NCBI GenBank assembly: GCA_033283165.1
Contig: JAWMQL010000001.1
Coordinates: 62,001 to 126,000 of the forward strand
Source: JAWMQL01 sp033283165
GTDB taxonomy: Bacteria; Pseudomonadota; Gammaproteobacteria; Pseudomonadales; Halieaceae
Length of the DNA: 64,000 bases
Direction of reading: 5' to 3'
Shown in pieces: positions 16,877 to 26,126 of this stretch (position 1 is its first letter; each line of letters begins with the position of its first letter). Below the pieces are notes generated by a model. That model ran no database searches. It was not told the DNA's origin and saw nothing but the letters and a program-made list of their open reading frames with translations. Both the position numbers and the translations under genes were made by a program.

Positions 16877-17917
16877 TCAGGCGATGGTGGTCAGGCTCTC
16901 GTGGCTGGAGCGCTCGATCATACCCAGGGCCTGCTGGTCACCCCAGCAATAACGGGCGCCGCCCTGGTTCAGGTTGAGGCCGCCGATGTCGGGATTGCCG
17001 ACCCGGAACGTGGACAGGGTGGAGACACCCTCGATCCGGGTTACGCCCAGGTCCGACTCCAGTTCCAGGCTGACATCATCGCCGGCAGCGACGATGCGCC
17101 GCAGCCAGGGTATCCGGGTCGCACGCGCCGGGTACATCCTGCCGTCCTGGTAGACATAGCCCTGGTTGAGGGATTCGCTGCCATCCTCGTGCGGCGGGTA
17201 GGCGATGTAGCCGAAGGCGCGGCCGTCGGGAAACACCGCGGATTGCCAGCAGTGGCCCCGGAAGCCGGCGAGGGGCCGCACGCTCTGGCGGTGGATGCGC
17301 AGGCCGGTGCCTGAGAAAGGCCGGCGCTCGCCGTCGATCTGCAGTTCGCCGCGGGCCCGGAACAGGTGCTCGAAACGGTAGCCAATACCCATGAAGCCAG
17401 CATCGGCAGCAGCCCGGGTATCCATGTCGGCCAGCGCTTCCTGGCCTGTATCCTGCACCCAGGCGGGCGTCACCATGGTCATCTCGAATTCCACCCTGAC
17501 CGGGCTGCGCCGGTCAGGGTCGAGCCGGTTGTGAATCTGGTCGCTGACCTGCCCGTCGATCGCCGGGCCATCGAACACCGCCTGCCAGCGCCGGAAGGGT
17601 TCCAGGCACCTGAAAGTCAGGGCGCCGGCCCCGATCACGGTGGGCCTGCCATCCGGGTCCAGCGGGGAGGGCGCCGCACCGATGCCGGCGCCGTTCAGGA
17701 TCCGTCCCCCGCCCAGCGCGAAGTTGGCCTGGAACCGGCGCTGCTCCCATGAACTGGCCTCCGCCTCGATCCCCATGCGCGGAAAACCGAAGGCGCCATT
17801 GTCCTCGAACAGCCAGACCGACACACTCTCGCGCATTTCGGGGTTGTCCGGGCGTCGCGGCAGGACCAGGTCCTGCTCCGGTATCAGTCCACCGGTAAAG
17901 TCCGTATTGCTCGCCAT
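16877..17917 (-). CDS. Uncharacterized protein, possibly lipocalin/AttH-like
   Basis: I do not recognise this 346-residue protein with certainty. It has no signal peptide or membrane segment and is rich in beta-strand patterns (VSVWLFEDNGAFGFPRMGIE near the N-terminus; GFRGHCWQSAVFPDGRAFGY in the middle), which recalls two-domain lipocalin-like proteins such as AttH and CrtC. ATG 17917 follows GGGAGAG. It is the last gene of a leftward operon, 24 bases after a sulfotransferase gene, so it may act on the same lipid or steroid substrate. That role is inference. Confidence 0.6.
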   Translation of the reverse strand: MASNTDFTGGLIPEQDLVLPRRPDNPEMRESVSVWLFEDNGAFGFPRMGIEAEASSWEQRRFQANFALGGGRILNGAGIGAAPSPLDPDGRPTVIGAGALTFRCLEPFRRWQAVFDGPAIDGQVSDQIHNRLDPDRRSPVRVEFEMTMVTPAWVQDTGQEALADMDTRAAADAGFMGIGYRFEHLFRARGELQIDGERRPFSGTGLRIHRQSVRPLAGFRGHCWQSAVFPDGRAFGYIAYPPHEDGSESLNQGYVYQDGRMYPARATRIPWLRRIVAAGDDVSLELESDLGVTRIEGVSTLSTFRVGNPDIGGLNLNQGGARYCWGDQQALGMIERSSHESLTTIA

Positions 17918-17941
17918 ATCCTGCTCTCCCACGCTCGCGGC

Positions 17942-19093
17942 TCAGTCCGCCGTCGCCAGCCCGAAGCGCTCATTGTAAAACCGGAACTGCTCCTTGAGTT
18001 GGTCCGGTTCCAGCCCGAACTGCATTGCGTCGTACTGGTGTGTCCCATGTTTGTCGCGCGGCGTCGCCTCGCGCCATGCCTGCATCCGCCCCCGGGTCTC
18101 CGGAGTCAACTCTTCGCCGATAAACGCATACAGGTCTTCCAGTATCGGATAAGGGTCGCGCTGGAAGGGGGTGAAGTGAATATCGAAAAAACGGGAGTCC
18201 CTGCCGGCATCGCGGAAGGCGATCACGCGCCGCATCCCCTGTTCACAGAATTCCGTGGTGGTGCGTCCGATCCAGCCCCGGTCCACCCCGTCGCAGAACG
18301 CCTGGTGCAATTCGTAGTAGAGGTCCGCCACCGAGGGCAACACGCGGGTAATGTCCCGGTGCGTCATCCAGAACCGGGCATCCGGGAAGACCTGGTCCAA
18401 GGCATCGATAAACAGGATATGGGCGGGGTTTTTCAGCCGCCAGCGGCGCGGCGGGCAGCGCCACTGCAGCAGTTTGAGAACCCGCTTGACGTAGCGGTAG
18501 GTCGGAACGAGGTCCGCCTCGTGGTTCAGCCAGTGGACGTAGGTCGGGACGCGCGCCGAGGCCTGGAACAGCTGTGACTTGAAGTCGTAACCCATGAAGG
18601 TCTGGCACTCAGTGGGCGAGGTGGCGGTACTGGGCACCATCATTTTCATGCGCGGGAACAGTTCGTTGCGGCGCACCATGAAGGCCTCGGCCCTGGCGAT
18701 GCGGGGATCGCTGTGCTCGGTGGCGGTCTCCGGTGGCGGGCAGGGGCTCTGGGCTTCCCAGTTGCGGATGCAGCGCGCGCCGGGGTCTTCGGCCAGCAGG
18801 CAGGACAGGGCGGTGGAGCCGGTTCGCGGCAGTCCCAGCCCGATCAGTGGTGCTCTGATTTCCTGTTGCTCGATCTCCGGATGGCGACGGTACCAGTCCT
18901 CGACCTGCAAACGATTGGCCAGCAGGCCCACCAGTTGTGCTTCGAAAGCCGCCTGGCCGACTTCATTGAAGTTGGCCTCGGCAGCGGCCGAGGCCAGCAG
19001 GATGTCCAGGCCCTCGCGGTAGCCCGGGTCGCCAAAGTCCTCCAGCGAGGTGGTCTCGCGAGCCCGCCGCTCCAGTTCATCCGCCGGGCTCAT
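17942..19093 (-). CDS. Sulfotransferase family protein
   Basis: This protein of 383 residues carries the 5'-phosphosulfate loop of PAPS-dependent sulfotransferases, GLGLPRTGSTALSCLL, near residues 85-100, and a 3'-phosphate region in RFWMTHRDITRVLPSVADLY. Family members of this bacterial type move sulfate from PAPS to alcohols, steroids or lipids. Some have lost sulfotransfer and act as folds of unknown role. It sits between an amidohydrolase gene (16 bases upstream) and the unknown protein (24 bases downstream). A second sulfotransferase is encoded at 46722, also next to an unknown protein. Confidence 0.82.
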   Translation of the reverse strand: MSPADELERRARETTSLEDFGDPGYREGLDILLASAAAEANFNEVGQAAFEAQLVGLLANRLQVEDWYRRHPEIEQQEIRAPLIGLGLPRTGSTALSCLLAEDPGARCIRNWEAQSPCPPPETATEHSDPRIARAEAFMVRRNELFPRMKMMVPSTATSPTECQTFMGYDFKSQLFQASARVPTYVHWLNHEADLVPTYRYVKRVLKLLQWRCPPRRWRLKNPAHILFIDALDQVFPDARFWMTHRDITRVLPSVADLYYELHQAFCDGVDRGWIGRTTTEFCEQGMRRVIAFRDAGRDSRFFDIHFTPFQRDPYPILEDLYAFIGEELTPETRGRMQAWREATPRDKHGTHQYDAMQFGLEPDQLKEQFRFYNERFGLATAD

Positions 19094-19109
19094 CGCGGGC
19101 CGCCCCGGC

Positions 19110-20390
19110 CTACTGCGCCAGCACGGGAGCCAGGTGGTGCAACTCGCCGTCTTTCATAATGAGCACCAGCCGTTCGCGATCTGTCAGCAGGGACAGGTCG
19201 GCCAGTGGATCGCCATCGACCAGCAGCAGGTCCGCCAGCATGCCTTCCTGCAGTGTCCCCAGGTCTCCCTCGCTGCGCATCGCCAGGCCGCCGTTGCGGG
19301 TGGCGCAGACCAGGGCTTCGGCGGGGGAGTAGCCGTAGTAGTCCACGAAGTACTGCAGGTCGCGCGCCTGGCTGCCCTGCATGTTCCAGGTGAAGCCGTA
19401 ATCGCCGCCGATCAGGTGGCGGATGCCGCGCTTGCGCAAGGCCGTGTGGGTTTTTACCGACTCCTCGATCAGCGCGGGGATACCCATGGCCTGGACCACC
19501 TCGGTGGGCATGCCGTGGGCCGCGCCGTCGTGCACCATGGTGTGAAAGAGGCCGACCGTGGGTGCGACGAAAACCCGGTCACGCGCTTCCTCCAGCATGT
19601 CCAGGGTTTTCTCGTCGGAATACTCGGCGTGATAGATCATGTCCACGCCGGCGATGAGCGAGTTCTCGATAGACTTGATCGAGCGGGCGTGGACATTCAC
19701 TTTCTTGCCGAAGGCGTGCGCGGTGTTCACTGCCATGCGGATTTCCTCCAGCGTCATGGTGGTGCAGTGCGCCGGTGTCTCCGGGTAGAAGGGATCGCCG
19801 GACACGTCGAGCTTGATGTTGTCGCAGCCCTCGCGGCAGGCGATACGCACCGCCTTGCGCATTTCCTCGGGTCCGTCGATCACCAGGGAGGGGGAGGTGC
19901 CGTTGTTCAGGCTGGAGCAGTTGCGCGGATTGTGCATGCGGCTTTCATCGCCCAGTCCGCCGGACACCGTGATTTCAAGCGAGCCCGCCCGGATTCTGGG
20001 GCCCGGCAGGCGGCCGGCATCCACCTCATTGCGCACGGCCACACCCAGTCGCAGCTTGGCCTCGGAGGCGCCGTAGGCGCTGGTAAAGCCGTGGTCCAGC
20101 AGGGTCTTCGCCACCCGGGCGGTGAGCAGGGTATGCTCCTCCGGTGGCGGTGATATCAGGTCTTCCGTGCAGGTGAAGGCGTCGAAAGACAGGTGGGCGT
20201 GACCCTCGGTCATGCCGGGCATCAGGAACTTGCCGCCGGCATCGATCGTGACGTCCGCCTGCAGTTGGCCGGCATCTTCGCCGGTCGCCACGGCGCTGAT
20301 CCGGTTGCCTTCCACCAGTACATCGCCGGTGAAAGTGTCCGCGCCGGTGCCGTCGAAGATGGTGGCGTTGCGAATGAGAGTTTTGCTCAC
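19110..20390 (-). CDS. Metal-dependent amidohydrolase, imidazolonepropionase-like
   Basis: The 426-residue protein has the amidohydrolase superfamily layout: an N-terminal beta sandwich (LIRNATIFDGTGADTF), metal ligands in EGHAHLSFD, later His residues in VNVHARS and IYHAEYSDE, and an Asp in IGGDYGFTW. The C-terminus returns to the sandwich (GTLQEGMLADLLLVDGDPL). It hydrolyses C-N or related bonds in the cytoplasm; the substrate is unknown. GTG 20390 follows GGGAG. It is the first gene of a three-gene operon with the sulfotransferase and the unknown protein. Confidence 0.82.
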   Translation of the reverse strand: MSKTLIRNATIFDGTGADTFTGDVLVEGNRISAVATGEDAGQLQADVTIDAGGKFLMPGMTEGHAHLSFDAFTCTEDLISPPPEEHTLLTARVAKTLLDHGFTSAYGASEAKLRLGVAVRNEVDAGRLPGPRIRAGSLEITVSGGLGDESRMHNPRNCSSLNNGTSPSLVIDGPEEMRKAVRIACREGCDNIKLDVSGDPFYPETPAHCTTMTLEEIRMAVNTAHAFGKKVNVHARSIKSIENSLIAGVDMIYHAEYSDEKTLDMLEEARDRVFVAPTVGLFHTMVHDGAAHGMPTEVVQAMGIPALIEESVKTHTALRKRGIRHLIGGDYGFTWNMQGSQARDLQYFVDYYGYSPAEALVCATRNGGLAMRSEGDLGTLQEGMLADLLLVDGDPLADLSLLTDRERLVLIMKDGELHHLAPVLAQ

Positions 20391-20517
20391 GGTCCTGCTC
20401 CCGGTTGGTCGGTTATATGTTTACACGGAAAATAGACCCGATCATAGGCGTGACTGCGCGGCGTCCCAATGACTGCGGGTGCACCGCGGCTTGCCCCGGT
20501 CGGCTTACGCACCCCGG

Positions 20518-21363
20518 TCACTTGCGTGCATCGAAGGCTTCTACGGCGTCAAAAGCACTTCTGACAGTATCAACATAGGTCTGTTCGAAGGTCTGTCGCA
20601 TGGCGGCATCGGTGATCACCATGGGCTGGTTGGCGCGCACGGCTTCCAGGCACATCTGCGCGACCTCGCTGGCCGGCCGGAAGTGCAACTCCGCGGCCGA
20701 AAAGAATTCCTCCGGTATCCTGAGGCTGCCCTCTGTCGGCCCCCCGAAGCGCTCAGGTCGATAGCGCGGATTGTTGTCCTTCATGCTGCTTTCTACGCCG
20801 CCAGGGCACAGCACCGTACAGCCAACGCCGGCTTCAGTGGCCTCGATTCTGAGGTTCAGCATCATGCCGATAACGCCGAGTTTGGCTGCGGTATACGGTG
20901 CGTGGTAGGGAACCCAGGATGGCAGCAGTCCCGCCGTGGAGGCCGTGGCGAATACGTGGCCTTCGCCCGCCGCCGCCATGTCCGGGTAAAAAGCCAGCAG
21001 GCAGTTCGCCACGCCCATCAGGTTGGTCTGAATAATCCAGTCAAAGTCATTCTCGCTGATCTCGGTAAGGCGTTCAAAAGAGGTGGCGCCGGCGTTGGCG
21101 AACAGCAGGGAGACCGGGCCCAGGGTCCGGGTGATCTCTTCCCGGGCCCGGTAGACGGCGTCGCGGTTGCTGACATCGCAATGGATCGCCACAGCTTTGC
21201 CGCCACTGTTTTGGATCTCGCGCGCTACCGCCCGGGCGTTGTCGCTCAGGATATCGGTCACGGCCACTGCTGCGCCCGCCTCGGCGAGCGCCAGCGCCAA
21301 ACCCCTGCCGATACCGCTGCCCGCGCCGGTGACGACCGCTGTTCTGCCGGTGATGTCGGTCAT
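20518..21363 (-). CDS. Short-chain dehydrogenase/reductase (SDR)
   Basis: This classical SDR of 281 residues has the cofactor loop TGAGSGIGRGLAL, the NAG motif as FANAG, a Ser in ATASTAG and the catalytic YTAAK. The Asp after beta-2 (VTDIL) suggests NAD(H). It probably oxidises or reduces a hydroxyl/keto group of a lipid, steroid or terpenoid. GGAGAG precedes the ATG. It follows the TauD-like dioxygenase gene by 41 bases on the same strand and may share its promoter. Confidence 0.88.
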   Translation of the reverse strand: MTDITGRTAVVTGAGSGIGRGLALALAEAGAAVAVTDILSDNARAVAREIQNSGGKAVAIHCDVSNRDAVYRAREEITRTLGPVSLLFANAGATSFERLTEISENDFDWIIQTNLMGVANCLLAFYPDMAAAGEGHVFATASTAGLLPSWVPYHAPYTAAKLGVIGMMLNLRIEATEAGVGCTVLCPGGVESSMKDNNPRYRPERFGGPTEGSLRIPEEFFSAAELHFRPASEVAQMCLEAVRANQPMVITDAAMRQTFEQTYVDTVRSAFDAVEAFDARK

Positions 21364-21404
21364 GCCGCTCTCCCTGTGCCTGTCTGTGGCGATGTCCGGG
21401 CAGG

Positions 21405-22364
21405 CTACACGGTAGTAGACCTTAGCCGATCACCGCCCTCGGCGTCGTGTTCAAAACTGCCCAGCCCGTAATCGCCCTTGATCGTGGTGCGCTGCATGCG
21501 CCTGGGTTGTGCCGGATCGTGGCCGCTCACGGAGTGCAACATGCGCCAATTGTCCCAGATCACCATGTCGGTGGGCCGCCACGGGTGAAAGTAGGGTTTT
21601 ACCTTGTGCAGGATTTCCTGGCACACGGCTGCCAGCAGTTCGTCTCCGGCTGAATCCTCATGCCCTGCGAGCCCCACCGCCATCCAGGGAGAAACGTGCA
21701 GTACTTTTTCTCCCGTATCGCGGGTCCATACCGCCGGGTGCTGGGCGCGGGGTTGCGTGGCGGCATACTCACAGGCCTCCAGCATGCCCGGTTGGAACCG
21801 GATATCACGCAGTCCCGCCGGTTTGCCGAACCGCATGTGGTCGTAACGCATGTCCAGGGTATAGAGCACCTTGCAACTTTCGATCGGGTCGCGTAGAGCC
21901 GGCGACAGTTGCCGGTACAATTCGATGCCGTCCGCAAAACCGGTCATGCCGCCTTCCGGGGGTATTTCCACAGCACGTAATACGCCAGCCCGGTTCAATT
22001 CATCGTTATAGCAATGATCGAAATGCCAGGGCAGCCATTGTGACAATCGCCGTCCATTGAGTTCGACTATGCCCGCGTCGTTGGGGTCGTGCCGCATGTC
22101 GATGACGCCTGGCATGGTGTCCTCGTCGACCTTGTCCGTTCCGGGATAGGGGTGCTCCTTGAGTGGGCCGAATACCTGGCTGATAGCGACCTGCATGGCT
22201 GCAGTGGGTTCGACGTCCTCGAACACGACCAGGCCGCGCTCTTCAAATGCGGTGATGATTCGCTCGCGGACGGCAGCCTGTCCCAGAGTTTCCTGGTCGA
22301 TGCCCCTGATGCGGGCGCCGAAGGACAGGTTTTCCTGCAGTGGGGTGACCTTGATAGCCGTCAT
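21405..22364 (-). CDS. TauD/TfdA family Fe(II)/2-oxoglutarate dioxygenase
   Basis: The 319-residue protein carries the facial triad of TauD-type dioxygenases: His114 and Asp116 in WHFDH, and a distal His in NWRMLHSVSGHD followed by RRMQRTT, where an Arg binds 2-oxoglutarate. It resembles TfdA-like enzymes that hydroxylate sulfonates, phenoxyacetates or other carboxylates. I chose ATG 22364 over a start at 22412 because the family's N-terminus (TAIKVTPL) begins there. It is divergent from the IclR gene, so control by that regulator is likely. Confidence 0.87.
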   Translation of the reverse strand: MTAIKVTPLQENLSFGARIRGIDQETLGQAAVRERIITAFEERGLVVFEDVEPTAAMQVAISQVFGPLKEHPYPGTDKVDEDTMPGVIDMRHDPNDAGIVELNGRRLSQWLPWHFDHCYNDELNRAGVLRAVEIPPEGGMTGFADGIELYRQLSPALRDPIESCKVLYTLDMRYDHMRFGKPAGLRDIRFQPGMLEACEYAATQPRAQHPAVWTRDTGEKVLHVSPWMAVGLAGHEDSAGDELLAAVCQEILHKVKPYFHPWRPTDMVIWDNWRMLHSVSGHDPAQPRRMQRTTIKGDYGLGSFEHDAEGGDRLRSTTV

Positions 22365-22420
22365 GGTTGTTTTCTCAAGGCGGGGCAATCCGTTGACATG
22401 GTTGTATGTCACTATTTAAC

Positions 22421-22432
22421 ATGAAAAATCAT
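22421..22432. promoter_or_regulatory. Small dyad ATGA-N4-TCAT in the IclR/dioxygenase intergenic region
   Basis: The AT-rich 95-base gap between the divergent dioxygenase and IclR genes holds ATGA-AAAA-TCAT. It is the only dyad I see there and is a weak candidate IclR operator. TTGACA at 22393-22398 could be a -35 box, but I found no well-spaced -10 box. Confidence 0.3.
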
Positions 22433-22459
22433 ATAGTAATATCTTAGAGATTGCTCGCA

Positions 22460-23200
22460 ATGTCGGTCAAGCGCAGTCGCAGCGCCTCTCGCGTACTCCG
22501 GGTGCTGGAAACCCTTGCTTACCACCAACCCGTCGGCGTCAGCGAGCTTGCCCGTATCGTGGGGGACGATAAGAGTGCCGTACAGCGGGCCCTGATGACC
22601 CTGGCCGACAGCGGCTGGATCAGCGCCGTTCCCGGCAGGCCGACCCGCTGGCAACTCACCGCCCGCATCCTCACCATCGCGAACGCCGGCAATATCAACA
22701 ACGACCTGCGTCAGCGCGCGCGCGGCAGCCTGGAGCGCCTGCGCATCGCGACCGGGGAGAGCGTATTGCTCACCGTACCCGAAGGGCAGGGGTTTGTGGT
22801 GGTCGACGTCCTGGAAAGCGATCACCTGGTGCGTTCGGTGCCCCACGTGGGTATGTACGTGCCGCCGGTGGGCAGCGCAACCAGCCGGGCAGTTCTGCCT
22901 TACCTGCCCGTCACCGCACAGCAGACTGTACTCGGGGAAGCGCCGGACGCGGCTATGCGGCGGGAATTTGCCAGGGTGCTGAAACGGGGCTATGCCGTCA
23001 GTGCGGGGGACGTAACGGTGGGCTCGACCAATATTGCAGCACCGATACTGGAGGCGGACAGTCAACCCGTCGGTGCGCTGGTGGTATCTGCGCCCAGTGA
23101 TCGCCTGACCCGTGCCCGGTATGCAGAAGTCGGAGCGCTGGTGCTTGACGCCGCGCGGTCCGTGTCCCGTGGCGAGAGAAGTTACCAGCATCAGGGATAG
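22460..23200 (+). CDS. IclR family transcriptional regulator
   Basis: This 246-residue regulator has an N-terminal winged helix-turn-helix (GVSELARIVGDDKSAVQRAL, then LADSGWI) and an IclR effector domain (ESVLLTVPEGQGFVVVDVLE, later RVLKRGYAVSAGDVTVGSTN and IAAPI). IclR proteins sense small carboxylates or aromatics. ATG 22460 is preferred to a TTG three codons earlier. It is divergent from the dioxygenase and followed 10 bases later by a hydrolase gene, and may control both. Confidence 0.9.
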   Translation: MSVKRSRSASRVLRVLETLAYHQPVGVSELARIVGDDKSAVQRALMTLADSGWISAVPGRPTRWQLTARILTIANAGNINNDLRQRARGSLERLRIATGESVLLTVPEGQGFVVVDVLESDHLVRSVPHVGMYVPPVGSATSRAVLPYLPVTAQQTVLGEAPDAAMRREFARVLKRGYAVSAGDVTVGSTNIAAPILEADSQPVGALVVSAPSDRLTRARYAEVGALVLDAARSVSRGERSYQHQG

Positions 23201-23210
23201 AGAGGCAGCC

Positions 23211-24071
23211 ATGGCGCGCATAGAAATAGCGAATATAGGTATCGAGTACCAGTTGCTGGGTGAGCCGGGTGCGCCGGCCGTCGCGCTGACGCCGGGCGGG
23301 CGATTTGCGATGGATAGCCCAGGCTTGCCTGAACTGGCCGAGGCACTGGTCGCCGGAGGCCGGCGCGTGCTCTTGTGGGATCGGCCCAATTGCGGCGCAT
23401 CGGATTTCTGTTTCGACAGGCGCGGCGAGTCAGAGTTGCAGGGGCAGGTTCTGACAGACCTGATCCGCGCTTTGGACCTGGGCCCCACCGCGTTGGCCGC
23501 CGGTTCCGGTGGATCTCGGGTGGCCTTGATCGCCGCATCCCGCGAACCGGAAATTGTTTCTCACCTGGTCGTCTGGTGGATCAGCGGTGGCGTTACCGGC
23601 CTGCTGACGCTGGCCACCTATTACTGTCTCGATGCGGCTATTGCCGCCAGCCACGGCGGTATGGAGGCGGTGCTGGGGTTGCCGGCCTGGGCGGACCAGG
23701 TACGGCGCAATCCGGCCAATCGCGACATCCTGCTGGCCCAGGACGTCAACCAGTTCATTGAAACGATGGAGCGCTGGGCCATGGTGTACGTGCCGTCGCC
23801 GGATTCGCCGGTGCCGGGAATGTCGCCCGCTAACTTTGCCGCGCTGACTATGCCGGTGCGTGTCTTTCGCAGCGGGTGCAGCGACCTGAGCCACACCCGG
23901 CGCACCAGCGAGTGGGTGCACGAACTGATCCCGCACTCGGAACTGGTCGAGCCTCCCTGGCCCGACGACGAGTGGAACCGGCGTTGCCAGCATGCCATGC
24001 AGACGGGAAGCGGGCATTTTGCCGGGTGGCCGGAACTGGCGCCCGGCATTCTGGAATTCACCAGCCGTTGA
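23211..24071 (+). CDS. Alpha/beta hydrolase
   Basis: This alpha/beta hydrolase of 286 residues has the oxyanion-side strand VALTPGGRFAMDS, the RVLLWDRPNCGASDF segment and a nucleophile elbow AAGSGGSRVAL, where the middle Ser of AGSGG is the likely nucleophile. The catalytic His is probably in GSGHFAGWPE near the C-terminus. ATG 23211 follows AGAGAGG and lies 10 bases after the IclR stop. It may open a ring or hydrolyse an ester or a C-C bond; the substrate is unknown. Confidence 0.82.
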   Translation: MARIEIANIGIEYQLLGEPGAPAVALTPGGRFAMDSPGLPELAEALVAGGRRVLLWDRPNCGASDFCFDRRGESELQGQVLTDLIRALDLGPTALAAGSGGSRVALIAASREPEIVSHLVVWWISGGVTGLLTLATYYCLDAAIAASHGGMEAVLGLPAWADQVRRNPANRDILLAQDVNQFIETMERWAMVYVPSPDSPVPGMSPANFAALTMPVRVFRSGCSDLSHTRRTSEWVHELIPHSELVEPPWPDDEWNRRCQHAMQTGSGHFAGWPELAPGILEFTSR

Positions 24072-24072
24072 G

Positions 24073-25119
24073 TCAGGGCCCGATGGACCCCGGCGAGGGC
24101 GGGGCCGGGTCGCGACTCGCGAACCCGTCGATGAGTTGCTCCAACGCCGGCATTGATTTATTCGACGCTCGCCCCAGGTCCGCACACTGGCGCATCATCT
24201 GCAGGTTCTGCGCCCGCACCTTGTCGCCGTGGTGAAAGCGGGTGAAGGCCACGTAGTCCAGTGGCAGGCAGTCCCGCGCCATACCGGTGAGGGTTCTGGC
24301 CAGGGTACGCCGGTTAATCAGCAGCCCGGCCAGCTTGCCGCGCCAGCCGTGCTCGGGCAGGGACAGTATCTCCCGCATCGCCCGCGCGCCGAGGCTCATC
24401 AGTTCCTTGTTGTGGACCAGGGTCTGCACGTCCGGCCAGCCGGCGCGATCGAATACCGCGACGATGGGGAAAAACGAGCGGGTCAGCATGGTGTACACCG
24501 CCGGCTTCATGCTCCGGCAGCGGGAAACACCGCTGCGATCATAAAGTGCGGCAAAGGCGCGCGCGGGTCCGGCGGGATCCGCCACGATAGTAAAGCCGTC
24601 TGTACTACCCGTGTGGCGGTAGGCGAAGTCGGCCTGCTCCAGTAGAGCGGGGTCAGTAGGGGGATGTACCGGGAACTCGCCGCTGCCGGTCTGGTGACTC
24701 AGCAGGCGCATGGTGCCCTCCAGCACCCGCCCGGCGGGCAGGTCCAGCACCCTCCGGCAGTGCTCGCGGACGCCCATCCCGCAGCAGATAACCACCGCGT
24801 CACTGTCGCGAATTGTGTCGCCCAGGGCGGCCAACAGTGCACTGCCCTCGTCGCTGCGACAGGACGCGCCGTCCAGCGTGACCAGGACGAAGTTCCAGGA
24901 GCGCTGCGCCGTGTCCGCCACCGCGGCAGTGCTCTGGTAGTCGCTGAACTGTTTCAGTTCGCCGTCATCGTAGCAGTACAGGCGCTGCGGCTCCGCCAGT
25001 GCTGTCAGCCGGTTGGCGCGTACCAGGAAGGTGACGTCGGCGCCGGCCAGGCCCAGGTGATAGCCGGTTACGACCCCCAGGGCGCCCGCGCCCACGATCA
25101 GTACTGCTGGCTTGTCCAT
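24073..25119 (-). CDS. Ketopantoate reductase-like (ApbA/PanE family) protein
   Basis: The 348-residue protein begins with a Rossmann NAD(P) motif, VLIVGAGALGVVTGYHLGLA, as in 2-dehydropantoate 2-reductases, and has VCCGMGVRE-type mid-protein spacing (VVICCGMGVREHC). Its C-terminal half is longer and more divergent than PanE itself, so a pantothenate role is doubtful. Many such paralogues are uncharacterised oxidoreductases. AGGAG precedes the ATG. It ends 2 bases from the convergent hydrolase gene. Confidence 0.65.
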   Translation of the reverse strand: MDKPAVLIVGAGALGVVTGYHLGLAGADVTFLVRANRLTALAEPQRLYCYDDGELKQFSDYQSTAAVADTAQRSWNFVLVTLDGASCRSDEGSALLAALGDTIRDSDAVVICCGMGVREHCRRVLDLPAGRVLEGTMRLLSHQTGSGEFPVHPPTDPALLEQADFAYRHTGSTDGFTIVADPAGPARAFAALYDRSGVSRCRSMKPAVYTMLTRSFFPIVAVFDRAGWPDVQTLVHNKELMSLGARAMREILSLPEHGWRGKLAGLLINRRTLARTLTGMARDCLPLDYVAFTRFHHGDKVRAQNLQMMRQCADLGRASNKSMPALEQLIDGFASRDPAPPSPGSIGP

Positions 25120-25186
25120 TTCCAGACGGGCTCCTTTTTGTTTTCCAATTAGCGCTCTCCCTATGCCCGTTCATTTGCAATCCCGC

Positions 25187-25215
25187 TTTACAGTTGCCGC
25201 CGGCTGCGGTTTAAA
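25187..25215 (+). promoter_or_regulatory. Candidate promoter of the SDR gene at 25257
   Basis: TTTACA and TTTAAA are separated by 17 bases, about 42 bases before the ATG. The spacing is ideal, but both boxes are imperfect. Confidence 0.4.
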
Positions 25216-25256
25216 TCCCACACGCAAAACCGTGGCAGTGAGGTCTGGAGGCTAAC

Positions 25257-26126
25257 ATGACGGAACAACAAGAACGAGTGGCGGTGGTCACGGGGGCCAG
25301 CTCCGGCATCGGTCTGGCGGCCGCACAGGCGCTGGCCGGGCTGGGCTGGCGGGTGATCGCGGTGGGCCGCGACCGGCAGCGCTGCGAGTCTGCCCGGGAC
25401 GCTATCGAGGCGGCCTCCAGCGGTGCCGGCGTCGACATGATACAGGCCGACCTGTCGCTGATGGCGGAGGCGCGACAGCTGGCGGCGGACATTGCGGCAC
25501 GGACGGATCGTGTTCACCTGCTGATCAATAACGCCGGTTACATGGCCCGGGAGAAAGTCATCACGAGTGAAGGCCTGGAGCAGTGCTTCGCCGCGAACCA
25601 TCTGGGGCCTTTCCTGTTGACCACGGCATTGTTACCGCTGCTGCAAAACGCAGCGGCCGACTCACCCAGGGGCGTTGTGCGCATTCTCAATACCTCCTCT
25701 GACGCCAGCGAGATGATCGAGGGACTGCCGTGGGATGACCTGCAAAGCCTGGATAATTACACCCCCGGCGCCGCCTACTGCAACAGCAAGCTGGCCAATG
25801 TGCTGTTTGCCCGTGCTCTGGCGCGGCGCCTGGCGACGGACGGCATTGTCGCCCATGCGATGCACCCGGGCAGCGTGGACAGCAATTTCGTCAGCCATGT
25901 CAGCGAACAGACCCGCGCCTACATGAGCACCCTCGACCTGAGGCCGGCGGAAGAGGGCGCCGATACCCTGGTCTGGCTGGCCACGGCAGAAGAACCCGGG
26001 CGAAGCAGCGGTGGTTATTTTTACCGGCGCAAACCGCGCACGCCCAATCCCCTGGTAGACGATGACGCCGCCGTGGAGCGCCTGTGGCAGGAAAGCGAAC
26101 GGCTGGTTCTCACCGCCCTGGACTGA
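25257..26126 (+). CDS. SDR, retinol dehydrogenase-like
   Basis: This SDR of 289 residues has TGASSGIGLAAAQALA for the cofactor, LINNAGYM, NTSSDAS with the catalytic Ser, and YCNSK as the active-site Tyr-Lys pair. FAANHLGPFLLT is typical of the retinol-dehydrogenase-like branch. It likely acts on a lipophilic alcohol or ketone. The gene stands alone, with its own promoter candidate upstream. Confidence 0.87.
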   Translation: MTEQQERVAVVTGASSGIGLAAAQALAGLGWRVIAVGRDRQRCESARDAIEAASSGAGVDMIQADLSLMAEARQLAADIAARTDRVHLLINNAGYMAREKVITSEGLEQCFAANHLGPFLLTTALLPLLQNAAADSPRGVVRILNTSSDASEMIEGLPWDDLQSLDNYTPGAAYCNSKLANVLFARALARRLATDGIVAHAMHPGSVDSNFVSHVSEQTRAYMSTLDLRPAEEGADTLVWLATAEEPGRSSGGYFYRRKPRTPNPLVDDDAAVERLWQESERLVLTALD

